Shown one piece after another: positions 46,468-56,162 of a stretch of DNA of 64,000 nt. Each line of letters opens with the position of its first letter. Positions within the stretch are counted from its first letter, which is position 1. Location of the stretch: the NCBI GenBank assembly GCA_913055785.1, contig CAJXLJ010000003.1, positions 1 to 64,000 on the forward strand. The letters are read 5' to 3'. The stretch comes from an uncultured Parvularculaceae bacterium (lineage in GTDB: Bacteria > Pseudomonadota > Alphaproteobacteria > Caulobacterales > Parvularculaceae). A program made the position numbers and the translations under genes. A model generated the notes under the pieces. The model saw only the letters and a list, made by a program, of their open reading frames with translations, was not told where the DNA came from and made no database searches.

Positions 46468-47439
46468 TTAAGGGGTGTGAATCTTTGGGGACAACCACCG
46501 CATCATATTAATGAATAAATTAGCGTTGTCGTTGTCCGGGTTCGTAATGGTGACGTAGACCTTTTCACCTGTGTCAAAAGTAAAAATAAAATCCCGAAAC
46601 ATACCTTGATCAGCGGCGACAACGACTTTCCCTTTGCCGTATTCAAATGCAATCATGCCAGCGTAAAAGTCCGATGACTCGCTGATTGTATCGCCCTTGT
46701 TATAGTTCTCAGAACCAGGTGGAAAAGGGAGAACGGCGTCTTCTGGATTGCGAAAGATTGCTGCGCCGCAGAGGTAGTCAACTTTTGCAACTGGCAGCCC
46801 GTTTTTTATAATTGGGTGTTTAGTATTCAACGTGTTGTCGCGGGCCGACATGCCGAAATAATGAGAACAATGCCCATTTACCGGGTCGGTAAAGCTCGGA
46901 TACTCTTTGCTGTAAATGTATCCGTCGCGGAATTTGACGGCGAACGCTTCGAGCAACGGCAAGGCGCCGCTGCCGCCTGGAAAGTGGCTAAGGCTAACAT
47001 AAAGGCCGCCGCCTTGATCCACCCAGCGCACGATAGCGGCGATCTCCGCGTCGATTAATGGTGATTTCCAGAAAACGCCGCCATTTTCAAGCTCGATTTT
47101 ATCATTCGGGAGGCCGTGTATAATTAGAACATCCTGACCTTGGAGCAGGTCTTCGCTAACAGGCGTTTCGATGTAAGAAACGTCAAACCTGTCGCGATTC
47201 ATGATGTCGAGCATCACATGCGCGCCGGTGGCGAAGCCTTCCTCGGTATAGATCGTCTTGTGATATCGGTCGATCAGAACGCGTGTGCCATGTTCGACAG
47301 CCAACGGTTCAAATGGGTGGCGGTAATTGCTGTCCGCCTCAGCGTCTATGGTTTGTTTCTTGATCGGTTTCTGGTCAGCCGCATGGGCGCAAGAAGCGGC
47401 GAGCAAGAAAAAAATCAGGATAACTGGACGAGACGGCAT
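46468..47439 (-). CDS. Exported DUF4350/ThuA-like protein, A+T-rich
   Basis: A 323-residue exported protein with a signal peptide ending near AHAAD. The core (TRVLIDRYHKTIYTEEGF, LIIHGLPND, VRWVDQGGGLYVSLSH) resembles the DUF4350/GATase-like fold of ThuA and related proteins. Function unknown. Codon use and base composition are visibly more A+T-rich than the neighbours, so it was probably acquired recently. GGGAGTGTTGT supports the ATG. Confidence 0.7.
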   Translation of the reverse strand: MPSRPVILIFFLLAASCAHAADQKPIKKQTIDAEADSNYRHPFEPLAVEHGTRVLIDRYHKTIYTEEGFATGAHVMLDIMNRDRFDVSYIETPVSEDLLQGQDVLIIHGLPNDKIELENGGVFWKSPLIDAEIAAIVRWVDQGGGLYVSLSHFPGGSGALPLLEAFAVKFRDGYIYSKEYPSFTDPVNGHCSHYFGMSARDNTLNTKHPIIKNGLPVAKVDYLCGAAIFRNPEDAVLPFPPGSENYNKGDTISESSDFYAGMIAFEYGKGKVVVAADQGMFRDFIFTFDTGEKVYVTITNPDNDNANLFINMMRWLSPKIHTP

Positions 47440-47527
47440 ACAACACTCCCTGAAAACACTTATGTTTTACAGTCGAGCCGGCGGCGTCTTGAACAAATTT
47501 GATGCGCGCTTGTGAAAGCAGATGGTT

Positions 47528-49315
47528 TTAATAAACCCGCTTTTTCGGTTCGATATAGCTGATCTCGTCCGACAGCGTGAAGTCATGCACGGGGCGATAG
47601 TCGAGGGTCGCCTTGCCGTTGGCGAACCAGGCGGCGGTGTGCTTCATCCAATTGGCGTCGTCACGGTCGGGGTAGTCCTCGCGGGCATGCGCGCCGCGAG
47701 ATTCTGTCCGGTTCGCTGCGCCTTCCATCGTGACGATCGCCTGGCCGATCATGTTGTCGAGCTCAAGGGTCTCGACAAGGTCGGTGTTCCAGACAAGCGT
47801 CCGATCCGAAACGCCGATATCCGGCATGGCGTCATAGACTTCTTTGATCTTGCCCTTGCCTTCCTCAAGCACCTCGCCGGTGCGGAAGACGGCGCAGTTG
47901 TTTTGCATGACAGACTGCATTCGCGCCCGAAGGGCGGCGGTTGGCGTATCGCCCTTGGCGTTACGAAATTTGTCGAGACGGGCAAGCGCTTCTTCCGTCG
48001 CCTGTTGAGGCAGGTCCGGCGCGGCGCCAGCGGCTTTCACGATCTCGCCGCAGCGAAGGCCCGCCGCTCGGCCGAAGACCACAAGGTCAATGAGCGAGTT
48101 TGAGCCGAGGCGGTTGGCGCCGTGCACCGAAACGCAAGCTGCTTCGCCGATCGCCATCAGGCCGGGCACGACCGCATCCGCATCGTCACCCCTCTTGGTA
48201 ACGACTTCGCCGTGATAGTTCGTCGGTATGCCGCCCATATTGTAGTGAACAGTCGGCAGAACCGGAATCGATTCTTTGGTGACGTCGACGCCGGCGAAAA
48301 TTTTCGCGCTTTCGGAAATGCCAGGCAGGCGCGCGGCGAGGATTTTCGGATCGAGGTGATTAAGGTTGAGGTGGATGTGATCCTTGTTTGGGCCGACCCC
48401 GCGCCCCTCGCGGATCTCAATGGTCATGGAGCGAGAAACCACGTCGCGAGACGCCAAGTCCTTTGCTGATGGGGCGTAGCGCTCCATAAAACGCTCGCCT
48501 TCGGAGTTCGTGAGATATCCGCCTTCGCCGCGCGAGCCTTCAGTGATGAGGACGCCTGCGCCGTAAATCCCGGTCGGGTGGAACTGCACGAACTCCATGT
48601 CCTGCAAGGGAAGGCCTGCGCGCAGCACCATGCCGTTGCCGTCGCCCGTACAGGTATGCGCGGAGGTGCAAGAGAAGTAGACGCGCCCGTAGCCGCCCGT
48701 GGCGAGGATCACCATTTTCGCCTTGAAGCGATGGATGATCCCGGTATCGAGCTCCCATGAAAGGAGCCCGCGGCACTCGCCCTCTTCGGACATGATGAGA
48801 TCGAGTGCGAAATGCTCAATAAAAAACTTGGCGTTGTTTTTAACGGCCTGGCCGTAAAGCGTGTGCAGGATAGCATGACCGGTGCGGTCGGCGGCCGCGC
48901 AAGTGCGCTGCACCTGGCCATCGCCGAAGTTCCGCGTCATGCCGCCGAAGGCGCGCTGATAAATCTTGCCTTCTTCCGTACGCGAGAAGGGAACGCCCCA
49001 GTGTTCGAGCTCGTAAACGGCGGCGGGCGCATGTTTGCAGAGATATTCGATCGCGTCCTGATCGCCGAGCCAGTCCGATCCTTTGACGGTGTCGTACATG
49101 TGCCAGCGCCAGTCGTCCTCGCCCATATTGCCAAGCGCGGCGGAGATGCCGCCCTGCGCCGCGACCGTATGAGAGCGGGTCGGGAAGACCTTCGTCACGC
49201 ATGCGGTTTTAAGGCCGGCTTGCGCAGCGCCGAGCGTCGCCCTTAGCCCGGAGCCGCCCGCGCCGACGACAACGACGTCATATTCATGATCGACGATTTC
49301 GTAACTGTCAGTCAT
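47528..49315 (-). CDS. sdhA: Succinate dehydrogenase flavoprotein subunit
   Basis: SdhA oxidises succinate using covalent FAD. The 595 residues contain the dinucleotide motif [18 protein letters not shown], the flavinylated His in [35 protein letters not shown], and [20 protein letters not shown], all diagnostic. It follows sdhD by 3 bp on the same strand. sdhB is not next to it. Confidence 0.97.
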   Translation of the reverse strand: MTDSYEIVDHEYDVVVVGAGGSGLRATLGAAQAGLKTACVTKVFPTRSHTVAAQGGISAALGNMGEDDWRWHMYDTVKGSDWLGDQDAIEYLCKHAPAAVYELEHWGVPFSRTEEGKIYQRAFGGMTRNFGDGQVQRTCAAADRTGHAILHTLYGQAVKNNAKFFIEHFALDLIMSEEGECRGLLSWELDTGIIHRFKAKMVILATGGYGRVYFSCTSAHTCTGDGNGMVLRAGLPLQDMEFVQFHPTGIYGAGVLITEGSRGEGGYLTNSEGERFMERYAPSAKDLASRDVVSRSMTIEIREGRGVGPNKDHIHLNLNHLDPKILAARLPGISESAKIFAGVDVTKESIPVLPTVHYNMGGIPTNYHGEVVTKRGDDADAVVPGLMAIGEAACVSVHGANRLGSNSLIDLVVFGRAAGLRCGEIVKAAGAAPDLPQQATEEALARLDKFRNAKGDTPTAALRARMQSVMQNNCAVFRTGEVLEEGKGKIKEVYDAMPDIGVSDRTLVWNTDLVETLELDNMIGQAIVTMEGAANRTESRGAHAREDYPDRDDANWMKHTAAWFANGKATLDYRPVHDFTLSDEISYIEPKKRVY

Positions 49316-49318
49316 TTA

Positions 49319-49654
49319 TCAGCCTGCGAATGAAATATTGTAGACGGACCAGGCGACAGCGACGATGGCGCATAACGCGACCAGCCAGTTGACGAACAAC
49401 AGGATGTCCTTGAGCCAGGAATGGATGTAGTCGGTGATGATTTCGGCCATGCCGATACGGGCGTGCCAGGCGCCGATGATGATGAAGGCGCCGAAGAGGA
49501 GGCCGTTGACCCAGTTGGCGATCCAGCCGCGGGCGGCTTCATAGCCCGCGCCCACATAGACGATCAGCGAAAACATCAGCCAGGCGGCGAGCGGCATCAG
49601 CAGGACTGCGCTGGCGCGCTGGATGATGAAAGTGGTGGTGCCTTTCTTAGACAT
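49319..49654 (-). CDS. sdhD: Succinate dehydrogenase membrane anchor subunit D
   Basis: The smaller membrane anchor of complex II, 111 residues with three helices. GAWHARIGMAEIITDYIHSWLKDILL is the conserved region with the haem-side His and the quinone-site Asp-Tyr. It overlaps sdhC by 8 bp and sdhA begins 3 bp after its stop. Confidence 0.93.
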   Translation of the reverse strand: MSKKGTTTFIIQRASAVLLMPLAAWLMFSLIVYVGAGYEAARGWIANWVNGLLFGAFIIIGAWHARIGMAEIITDYIHSWLKDILLFVNWLVALCAIVAVAWSVYNISFAG

Positions 49655-50057
49655 TGAAAGCCCCCCTTGCGGCGACGCCGGCCCATAGCGCCGCCGCGGC
49701 GAGCACGAAGGAAGCGATGAAGACGAACCATGCGGTGCGGGTTGCTGTCTTCGGGGCGAGGCCGCGGCCTGAGTCCCAGTAAAGATGGCGCAGGCCGTTC
49801 ATGAGATGAAAACAGAGCGCCCAGATATAGCCGGAGAGCATGATGAAGCCGACGGGCGATTTGATGAACCCGGTGATCGCGGAGAAGGTTGGCGGATGGA
49901 ATTCCAGAAAGAACAGCCATGCCGCCAGCAGCATGGTGCCGCCGTAAAGGATGATGCCGGTCCCGCGATGGGTGATGGACGCCGCCATCGTCGCCGTGAA
50001 CCGCCAAATCTGGAGATGAGGCGAAAGGGGTCGCCCCGAAGTTGCGCGCGTCGTCAT
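49647..50057 (-). CDS. sdhC: Succinate dehydrogenase cytochrome b556 subunit
   Basis: The larger membrane anchor of complex II, 136 residues with three helices. RPLSPHLQIWRF and SITHRGTGIILY at the N-terminus, and HLMNGLRHLYWDSGRGL near helix 2 (with the axial haem His), are the family signatures. It is first in sdhCDA. Confidence 0.95.
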   Translation of the reverse strand: MTTRATSGRPLSPHLQIWRFTATMAASITHRGTGIILYGGTMLLAAWLFFLEFHPPTFSAITGFIKSPVGFIMLSGYIWALCFHLMNGLRHLYWDSGRGLAPKTATRTAWFVFIASFVLAAAALWAGVAARGAFNV

Positions 50058-50214
50058 GAAATCCCCGGAGGTTAAGGCATTGAAGGGGTTCGGCGAAAAT
50101 AGACCGACCCTTTTTCAAGTCAACTTGGGCGAAACGCCGCCGCCGCCATTGCCAAGCCCCTCTGCTTTCGGTCATGATACGCTGTAACAAGGGTTCAGAT
50201 TACCGGGGTTTGGG

Positions 50215-50712
50215 ATGAACAGGATCATTGGCGGTATTGCGGCGGCGGCGTGGGTGATGGCGGCACCGGCTTCGGCGGAGGTCATCGACAAGGTCACCGC
50301 CGCTCAGCTTGAAGCGGCGCTGGAAGAAGCGGGATTGAGCCCTGAGATGTTGGAGGACGCCGGAAGCGGTGCGCCGGTCGCCCGCGGCGCCGCCGGCGAA
50401 TTCACCTTCTGGGTGCGCGCTGTCGATTGTTCGGGGCGTCCGCCCGCCTGCGAGAATCTGATCTTCTTCGCGAATTTCGATCTTGGCAGAACCGCGACCG
50501 CACAGGATTTTCGCATCGCCAATTCATTCAAGGACAGCCAGGTGTTCGGGCGGGCTTATGTGCTTGAGAGCCATAACCAGGTTGGCGTCGACTATGTGAT
50601 CGAGCTTGGCGGCGGCGTCACTGAAGAGCACCTTGCGCAGAATATCGGCCGCTGGGCGGATGTGATCAACGCATTCGTCAACAAGTTCCGGGAAGGCTAT
50701 TCCGGATCGTAG
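50215..50712 (+). CDS. Exported YbjN-domain protein
   Basis: A 165-residue protein with a signal peptide (1-21) and a YbjN-type domain, a fold similar to type III secretion chaperones. KVTAAQLEAALEEAGL and NLIFFANFDLGR are the characteristic parts. Function unknown. It is divergent from sdhC. Confidence 0.72.
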   Translation: MNRIIGGIAAAAWVMAAPASAEVIDKVTAAQLEAALEEAGLSPEMLEDAGSGAPVARGAAGEFTFWVRAVDCSGRPPACENLIFFANFDLGRTATAQDFRIANSFKDSQVFGRAYVLESHNQVGVDYVIELGGGVTEEHLAQNIGRWADVINAFVNKFREGYSGS

Positions 50713-50724
50713 TTCAAGCCGCGA

Positions 50725-51684
50725 TCACGCTGCGCGCTCTAGCAGCGCCTTCAAATCCTCAGGCAAATCGGCTTCAAGCGCGCGCATGCGCTCGATCAGC
50801 TTGCGTTCGTTTTCGTGGAGCGCGCCGTCGCGGCCGATCCGGGCGGCAAGCCAGCCGGCCTCATTGCTGGTGATTTTTTCGGCGTGCGAGATGTCGGCTT
50901 CGCGCTGCTCGTTGTGGCTTTGCGAAACGGATTTTTCCGCATTGGCGTTCCTGATGGCGCTGAAGCCGCCGGAGACCATGCGTTTGAAAAAGCCGCCGAT
51001 ATTGACCGAATGGTCGCGCGCCCATGCGTCGCGCCGGAAGGCCTCTTCCCGGCTCGGCGCGTTATAGCCGAGATGGGCCATCAGGTGATTGACGACGCCT
51101 TGCACGAAAAGCTCCGTCCAGGCGGGGCATTCCGGCCCGTGCTCAACGGCGTCGTTGATGTCGAAAAGCAGTTCCGCCTCGCGGCGCGTCACGGCGACAT
51201 TGCCGTCGCCGCCGGCGGCGAAGAGATAGCGCCGGAGCAGCATCACGTCTTTTTTGTCGACTGCGGGTCCTTCCGGCTTGTCGAGGATCGCCTGCTTGAT
51301 CTGATTACCGACGAAGTCCGCCATTGAAGGCGGCGTCATTTCCGCGGTTTCCATCAGCTTGACGAGCAGGCCGAGTTCGAGCGCGCTCGCATGACCATTG
51401 CGGGTGACGCGGGTTTTCAGCGTCTCGAACTCCTCCGCCGTCAGATAACCGTGCGGTTCTTCTTCGCGGAGATAGAAATCGGCGGCGGCCTCGGCGAAAT
51501 ATTGCGGCCATTCCGGATCGCCGTCCGGCGCGCGGTCGCCGAGATCGAACAGGGCGTTCAGCTCCTGGGACTGAACGACGCCGTCGGAAAAGATCGACCG
51601 GCGAAGAAAAAGCACTTCATCGGCGGAGACGTAACCGTCGGCGCCGACGGCGGCGATACGGGTTTCCAGCGTTTGGCTCGACAT
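50725..51684 (-). CDS. Hypothetical protein with internal repeats
   Basis: A 319-residue soluble helical protein with a recognisable internal duplication: ADEVLFLRRSIFSDGVVQSQELNALFD at about 20-45 and KKDVMLLRRYLFAAG...EAELLFDINDA at about 145-180. The C-terminal part (NEAGWLAARIGRDGALHENERKLIE) is a related module. The modules resemble TerB-like folds. GGGAGCCCCCGC supports the ATG at 51684 over the frame from 51954. Confidence 0.7.
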   Translation of the reverse strand: MSSQTLETRIAAVGADGYVSADEVLFLRRSIFSDGVVQSQELNALFDLGDRAPDGDPEWPQYFAEAAADFYLREEEPHGYLTAEEFETLKTRVTRNGHASALELGLLVKLMETAEMTPPSMADFVGNQIKQAILDKPEGPAVDKKDVMLLRRYLFAAGGDGNVAVTRREAELLFDINDAVEHGPECPAWTELFVQGVVNHLMAHLGYNAPSREEAFRRDAWARDHSVNIGGFFKRMVSGGFSAIRNANAEKSVSQSHNEQREADISHAEKITSNEAGWLAARIGRDGALHENERKLIERMRALEADLPEDLKALLERAA

Positions 51685-51791
51685 GCGGGGGCTCCCGGGC
51701 GTGAATGAATTCCGTCTGCACTCTGCAGCTCTGAAGTTAAAATCCGGGAAAGGAAATCCTGCGCTCTCAAGCCTTAACCGCTCGTTAGGGT

Positions 51792-52805
51792 TTAGTGCGG
51801 GAGCGCGCCGGAGAAGAGGTAGGTCGCGGCGCCCACGAACAGCGCAAGGAAAAGGGTCTGAATGACAAGCACCGCGACGGGCCGCGCGCCGACTTCGAAA
51901 AGGTCCTTGAGCGAGGTCTTCACCCCGAGGGCGGCGACGGCGGTGACGAGGCACCAGCGTGAGGCGTCGCCCAACGCGCTGCGAAGACCGGCCGGCACAA
52001 GACCGAAAGAGTTGGCGACCATCAGCGCGGCGAAGCCGAGAAGGAAAAGCGGAAAGGCGCGTCCTGTCGCCTCCGACCCTGCGCCGCGGCGCGCGAACAG
52101 CATGGCGATGACGAACACCGCCGGCGCCAGCAGCGTCACGCGCATCAGTTTCACGATCGCCGCCGTCGCGCCCGCCTCGTCGGAAACGATGTAGCCGGCG
52201 CCGATCACCTGGGCGACGTCGTGAATGGTGGCGCCGAGATAGACCCCTGCGCGCATGTCGGAAAAGCCGAGAAGATGGGTCAGCGGCGGATAAGCGACCA
52301 TGGCGACAGTGGAAAGCGTCGTCACCCCGACCACCGTGAGGATGAGATTGCGCTCTGAATCCTTGCCCTGCGGCAGCACCGAGGCGATCGCCATCGCCGC
52401 CGAGGCGCCGCAGATCGCGACCGCGCCAGCGGAGAGAACCGCGTGAGAGGAGGAGAGGCCGGCGCTTTTACCGATCAGCCAGCCGGCTGCGATGGTCGCC
52501 GTTACGGCGGCGGCGATCAGCAATGCGGTCGCCCAGCCGAGATTGGCGATTTCGGAAAAAGTGACCGCCGCGCCGAGCAGGACGACGCCGAGCTGCAGGA
52601 CGCGCTTGGAGGCGAATTGCACGCCGGCTCGAGTTTTCGCCTCTTCATTCAGGAAGTTGAACGCGATCCCGAACAGGATCGCGTAAAGCATCACCGGTCC
52701 GCCGTAACGCGAGGCGATAAATTGCGAGGCGAGGGCGATCGTCGCCGCGAGCATCAGCCCCGGCGCGAGCATGCGCGCGTTTTGAAGGAAAGTTTGTCCG
52801 GACAC
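51792..52805 (-). CDS. yeiH: YeiH-family putative sulfate export transporter
   Basis: A 337-residue membrane protein with about ten helices. RVLQLGVVLLGAAVTF and SAGAVAICGASAAMAIASVLP are the YeiH/UPF0324 landmarks. The family is annotated as putative sulfate exporters but the function is largely unproven. The start is GTG, 30 bp downstream of the 52837-53103 gene. Confidence 0.9.
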   Translation of the reverse strand: MSGQTFLQNARMLAPGLMLAATIALASQFIASRYGGPVMLYAILFGIAFNFLNEEAKTRAGVQFASKRVLQLGVVLLGAAVTFSEIANLGWATALLIAAAVTATIAAGWLIGKSAGLSSSHAVLSAGAVAICGASAAMAIASVLPQGKDSERNLILTVVGVTTLSTVAMVAYPPLTHLLGFSDMRAGVYLGATIHDVAQVIGAGYIVSDEAGATAAIVKLMRVTLLAPAVFVIAMLFARRGAGSEATGRAFPLFLLGFAALMVANSFGLVPAGLRSALGDASRWCLVTAVAALGVKTSLKDLFEVGARPVAVLVIQTLFLALFVGAATYLFSGALPH

Positions 52806-52836
52806 GTAGTTTATCGAAGCGCCGGCGGCGCCTTTG

Positions 52837-53103
52837 TCATTCAGCCGGGTTGAGCGGCGTTTCAGAGGAAAGCGCGTCGAGCCCGGCGCGTTTGCGGCAA
52901 TCGCGATTGACGACCATGCGGTCGTGCAGGGTCTTGATGCAGTTCCGGCCGGTGGAAACGAACAGGAACGGGAACAGGCCGTGGATCAGGCAGGCGAGAC
53001 CCGAAACCACCATTTTCGCGCCGAAGCCGAAGGCCATGCCCATATGCTCGAAATAGCTTTCGCCGACGCTGGCCGGATGCTCTGTAAATGCGCGTTTGAT
53101 CAT
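52837..53103 (-). CDS. DUF6356-like small membrane protein
   Basis: An 88-residue protein with a central helix (AKMVVSGLACLIHGLFPFLFV) flanked by HPASVGESYFEHM and NCIKTLHDRM. The HPxxVGESYxEH motif fits DUF6356, a family of unknown function. It is divergent from the Lrp-type gene. Confidence 0.75.
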   Translation of the reverse strand: MIKRAFTEHPASVGESYFEHMGMAFGFGAKMVVSGLACLIHGLFPFLFVSTGRNCIKTLHDRMVVNRDCRKRAGLDALSSETPLNPAE

Positions 53104-53198
53104 GGCGGTCAGTTCCCCTTGAGATGGTCCTGAGCATAAGAAGCTTCGGATGAAAATTTTCCCTATAAATCCGAATAGAAAAACTAATTATTGCGTTG

Positions 53199-53222
53199 AT
53201 TTTCTAAATTCTATAAGAAAAT
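53199..53222. promoter_or_regulatory. Inverted repeat upstream of Lrp gene
   Basis: ATTTTCT and AGAAAAT flank a 10-bp spacer just before the Lrp start. A+T-rich repeats like this are common Lrp/AsnC operators; autoregulation and control of the divergent yeiH side are inferred. Confidence 0.45.
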
Positions 53223-53226
53223 TGGA

Positions 53227-53685
53227 ATGGATAGCATAGATAAGGCTATATTGGCGCAATTGCAGCGCGATGCGGCGACCCCTGTGAGCGAAATTGCTGC
53301 TGCGGTGGGGCTTTCGCCGACCCCATGCTGGCGGCGGATCAAGAAACTTGAGGATGAGGGGGTGATCTCCCGCCGGGTTGCGCTCGCCGAGCCCGTGGCG
53401 GTCAATCTCAATCTCACGGCTTTTGTGGCCGTCAAAACCGCCCAGCATAGCGAGAAATGGCTCACCGCCTTCGCCGACAACATCCGCCGCATTCCTGAGG
53501 TGGTTGAGCTTCACCGGATGAGCGGCGACATCGACTATCTGATGAAGGTCGTCTGCCCGGACATGGCGCAGTTCGACCGCATCTATAAAAAGCTGATTTC
53601 GGTCGCCGAATTCTCGGATGTGAGTTCCACCTTTTCCATGGAGCGGCTCAAGCACACGACCGAACTGCCGCTCGATTACGTCTAG
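53227..53685 (+). CDS. Lrp/AsnC-family transcriptional regulator
   Basis: A 152-residue regulator with an N-terminal winged helix (LDSIDKAI at the start; ATPVSEIAAAVGLSPTPCWRRIKKLEDEGVI as HTH) and the C-terminal ligand-binding RAM domain (FVAVKTAQHSEKWL). It starts opposite a small membrane protein and YeiH gene, which may be its targets. Effector unknown. Confidence 0.93.
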   Translation: MDSIDKAILAQLQRDAATPVSEIAAAVGLSPTPCWRRIKKLEDEGVISRRVALAEPVAVNLNLTAFVAVKTAQHSEKWLTAFADNIRRIPEVVELHRMSGDIDYLMKVVCPDMAQFDRIYKKLISVAEFSDVSSTFSMERLKHTTELPLDYV

Positions 53686-53834
53686 CCGCGAAGGCGGGAT
53701 AAAGCGTTGCCGCCGCGCGATGAGCGGTTATTGCGCTGTTTCAGGCGGCTGCCGTTTTGCGCTCGCTTGGGGTAGGCTGTCGCCAGTGAAGGATTTTCGC
53801 CGGGCGACGATTTGCCCGTAAACAAGTGGATTGC

Positions 53835-54971
53835 ATGATGACCCTGCTGCGTATCGCCGGCGCTCTGTCGGGCCTGTTTCTCTTCCAGGCGTTGACCGTT
53901 TCCTTCGCGCAAACCGATCTGTTGAGCGAAGCGCAGGCCGCCGCAGCCGCTGAGAATTACAATCGTTACTGCACGCTTTGCCACGGCGAAAACCGAGAGG
54001 GTTACGCCAACGATCACGCGCCGTCGCTGCGGTCGAAAGAACTGCTGTTTCCCGGCAACAGCCTCTTCATGTTCCGCTCTATCGCCTATGGCCGCCCCGG
54101 CACGGCCATGGCCGCCTATCGGGAAGAATCCGGCGGCCCGATGAGCAATCGTGAAATCTTTCAAATGGTCCGCTGGCTTTATGAACAGATCGACGTCGAT
54201 CCGCGCTATAATGAAAACGGCGAAGACGGAAAACTGCCCTATGTCCGGATCGAGGGCGACGCCGCGCTCGGCGCCGAAATTTACGCGCGCGAATGCGCGT
54301 CATGCCATGGCGTCAACGGCGAAGGTGGAACCGGCACGGCGCTCGCCAATCAGGTGATGCTGATTTTTGCGTCCGACCTTTTCCTGCGCCAAACCATAGA
54401 AAGCGGGCGCGAGGGCACGCCCATGCCGAGTTTCAGGGACAAGTTGAACGCGGAAGAACTGGACGCCGTCACCGCTTATCTGCGCAGCAGGGCGCGCGGA
54501 CAAAGCGTCATTCAGCCCCGGGACAGCCGGCCGCCGACCCCTGACGAATATGTTCTGAACCCTGATGGCGAAGATCCCGAATTCGGCGAGTTGAGGGACG
54601 GGATTTATGTGCCCGCCGCTGATCTCAACAAGGCGATTGAAGACAAGAAGCGGATGGTCATTCTCGATACGCGGGCGGCTTCCTGGTGGCGTATGGGACA
54701 TATCGAGGGCGCGGTGCCGATCCCTTATTACAGCGATTTCGATGAGATTATGGGCGATCTGCCGCGCGACGTCTGGATCGTCGGCTATTGCGAGTGCCCG
54801 CGGGCGCTGGCGACGGACGTCATCGAAAAGCTGCGCGACCGCGGCTTCGAGAAAACCGCCGTCCTCTGGGAAGGCATTCAGGGCTGGGCGGGGCTCGGCT
54901 ACCCCATCGTACTCGGGGAGGTCGAGGCGCTCGATCTCGAGGCGGAGCCGGAAGAAACCCGCGAACACTGA
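53835..54971 (+). CDS. Diheme cytochrome c-rhodanese fusion protein
   Basis: A 378-residue exported protein. A signal peptide covers 1-25. Two class I cytochrome c domains follow, each with a CxxCH haem site (CTLCH at 46-50, CASCH at about 155). The last 110 or so residues are a rhodanese domain with DTRAASWWRMGHIEGAVPIP and an active-site-like VGYCECPRALA. Three starts are close: GTG 53826, ATG 53835, ATG 53838. Joining haem c with a sulfur-carrying fold suggests periplasmic sulfur chemistry, but no partner gene is nearby. Confidence 0.85.
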   Translation: MMTLLRIAGALSGLFLFQALTVSFAQTDLLSEAQAAAAAENYNRYCTLCHGENREGYANDHAPSLRSKELLFPGNSLFMFRSIAYGRPGTAMAAYREESGGPMSNREIFQMVRWLYEQIDVDPRYNENGEDGKLPYVRIEGDAALGAEIYARECASCHGVNGEGGTGTALANQVMLIFASDLFLRQTIESGREGTPMPSFRDKLNAEELDAVTAYLRSRARGQSVIQPRDSRPPTPDEYVLNPDGEDPEFGELRDGIYVPAADLNKAIEDKKRMVILDTRAASWWRMGHIEGAVPIPYYSDFDEIMGDLPRDVWIVGYCECPRALATDVIEKLRDRGFEKTAVLWEGIQGWAGLGYPIVLGEVEALDLEAEPEETREH

Positions 54972-55016
54972 TCGTCATGGACGGCGCCGCCGCCAGCGCC
55001 TATATGCCGTCCTCTT

Positions 55017-56159
55017 ATGGCTGAACTCGATCTTGCATCGCCGCCGCCTCAGGCGGCGCTCCAGAACCTCGCCGGAATGACCCGCGCCGAGCTGCAGGCG
55101 GTGTTGGCCGAAAGCTTCGGGCTAGACGGGAAGAAAGCGCGGATGCGCGCGAACCAGCTCTGGCGCTGGATTTATCACTACGGCGTGACGGAATTCGGCG
55201 ACATGACCGACATCGCCAAGGAGATGCGCGCCGGATTGGCTGAGCGTTTTGTCATCGCCCGGCCGGAAATGACCGAGCGTCAGGTTTCGACCGACGGTAC
55301 GCGGAAGTATCTGTTAAAAATGGGGCCGGGGATCGAGGTCGAGTGCGTTTTCATCCCCGACGTCGGCCGCGCCGGCGCCTTGTGCGTGTCCTCTCAGGTC
55401 GGCTGCACCTTGAACTGCACCTTCTGCCATACGGGTACGCAAAAGCTCGTCCGTAATCTGACGACCGCCGAGATTGTCGGGCAGGTGCTGGCCGTAAAAG
55501 ACGATCTTGAGGAATGGCCCTCAGGCGATGAAAACCGGCGGCTCTCGAATATCGTTTTCATGGGCATGGGCGAGCCGCTCTACAATCTCGACAATGTGTC
55601 GAAGGTGATTGAAGTGATTTCCGACGGCGACGGAATTTCGATTTCCCGGCGCCGCATCACTGTCTCGACATCCGGGGTCGTCCCTGAGATGCATCGCCTC
55701 GGCGAGGAGACGGCGGCGATGCTGGCGATCTCGCTCCATGCGACGAACGATCCCCTGCGTGACGAACTGGTGCCGATCAATCGCAAATATCCGATTGCGA
55801 CGCTTCTGGAGGCGTGCCGTAACTATCCGGGCGTCGGCAATGCGCGGCGCATTACGTTTGAGTATGTTATGTTGAAAGGCGTCAATGACACCGATGCGGA
55901 AGCGCGCGAACTGGTGCGTTTGCTCAAAGGCGTGCCCGCCAAGATCAACCTCATCCCGTTCAATCCGTGGCCCGGCGCGCCGTACGAATGCTCAAGCTGG
56001 GAACGGATCGAGGCCTTCGCCGATATCGTCAACCGCGCCGGCTACGCCTCGCCGATCCGCACGCCGCGCGGCCGCGATATTCTCGCCGCTTGTGGGCAAT
56101 TGAAATCCGCGAGCATCAAGAAACGGGCAAGCGAGGCGAGGCGCGAGGCGTCTCTTTAA
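55017..56159 (+). CDS. rlmN: 23S rRNA/tRNA adenine methyltransferase RlmN
   Basis: RlmN is a radical-SAM enzyme that methylates A2503 of 23S rRNA and A37 of some tRNAs. The 380 residues hold the CxxxCxxC motif [11 protein letters not shown], an N-terminal helical domain, [13 protein letters not shown], and the C-terminal Cys needed for the methyl transfer, near AACGQL. It is followed 3 bp later by arfB. Confidence 0.97.
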   Translation: MAELDLASPPPQAALQNLAGMTRAELQAVLAESFGLDGKKARMRANQLWRWIYHYGVTEFGDMTDIAKEMRAGLAERFVIARPEMTERQVSTDGTRKYLLKMGPGIEVECVFIPDVGRAGALCVSSQVGCTLNCTFCHTGTQKLVRNLTTAEIVGQVLAVKDDLEEWPSGDENRRLSNIVFMGMGEPLYNLDNVSKVIEVISDGDGISISRRRITVSTSGVVPEMHRLGEETAAMLAISLHATNDPLRDELVPINRKYPIATLLEACRNYPGVGNARRITFEYVMLKGVNDTDAEARELVRLLKGVPAKINLIPFNPWPGAPYECSSWERIEAFADIVNRAGYASPIRTPRGRDILAACGQLKSASIKKRASEARREASL

Positions 56160-56162
56160 GCA

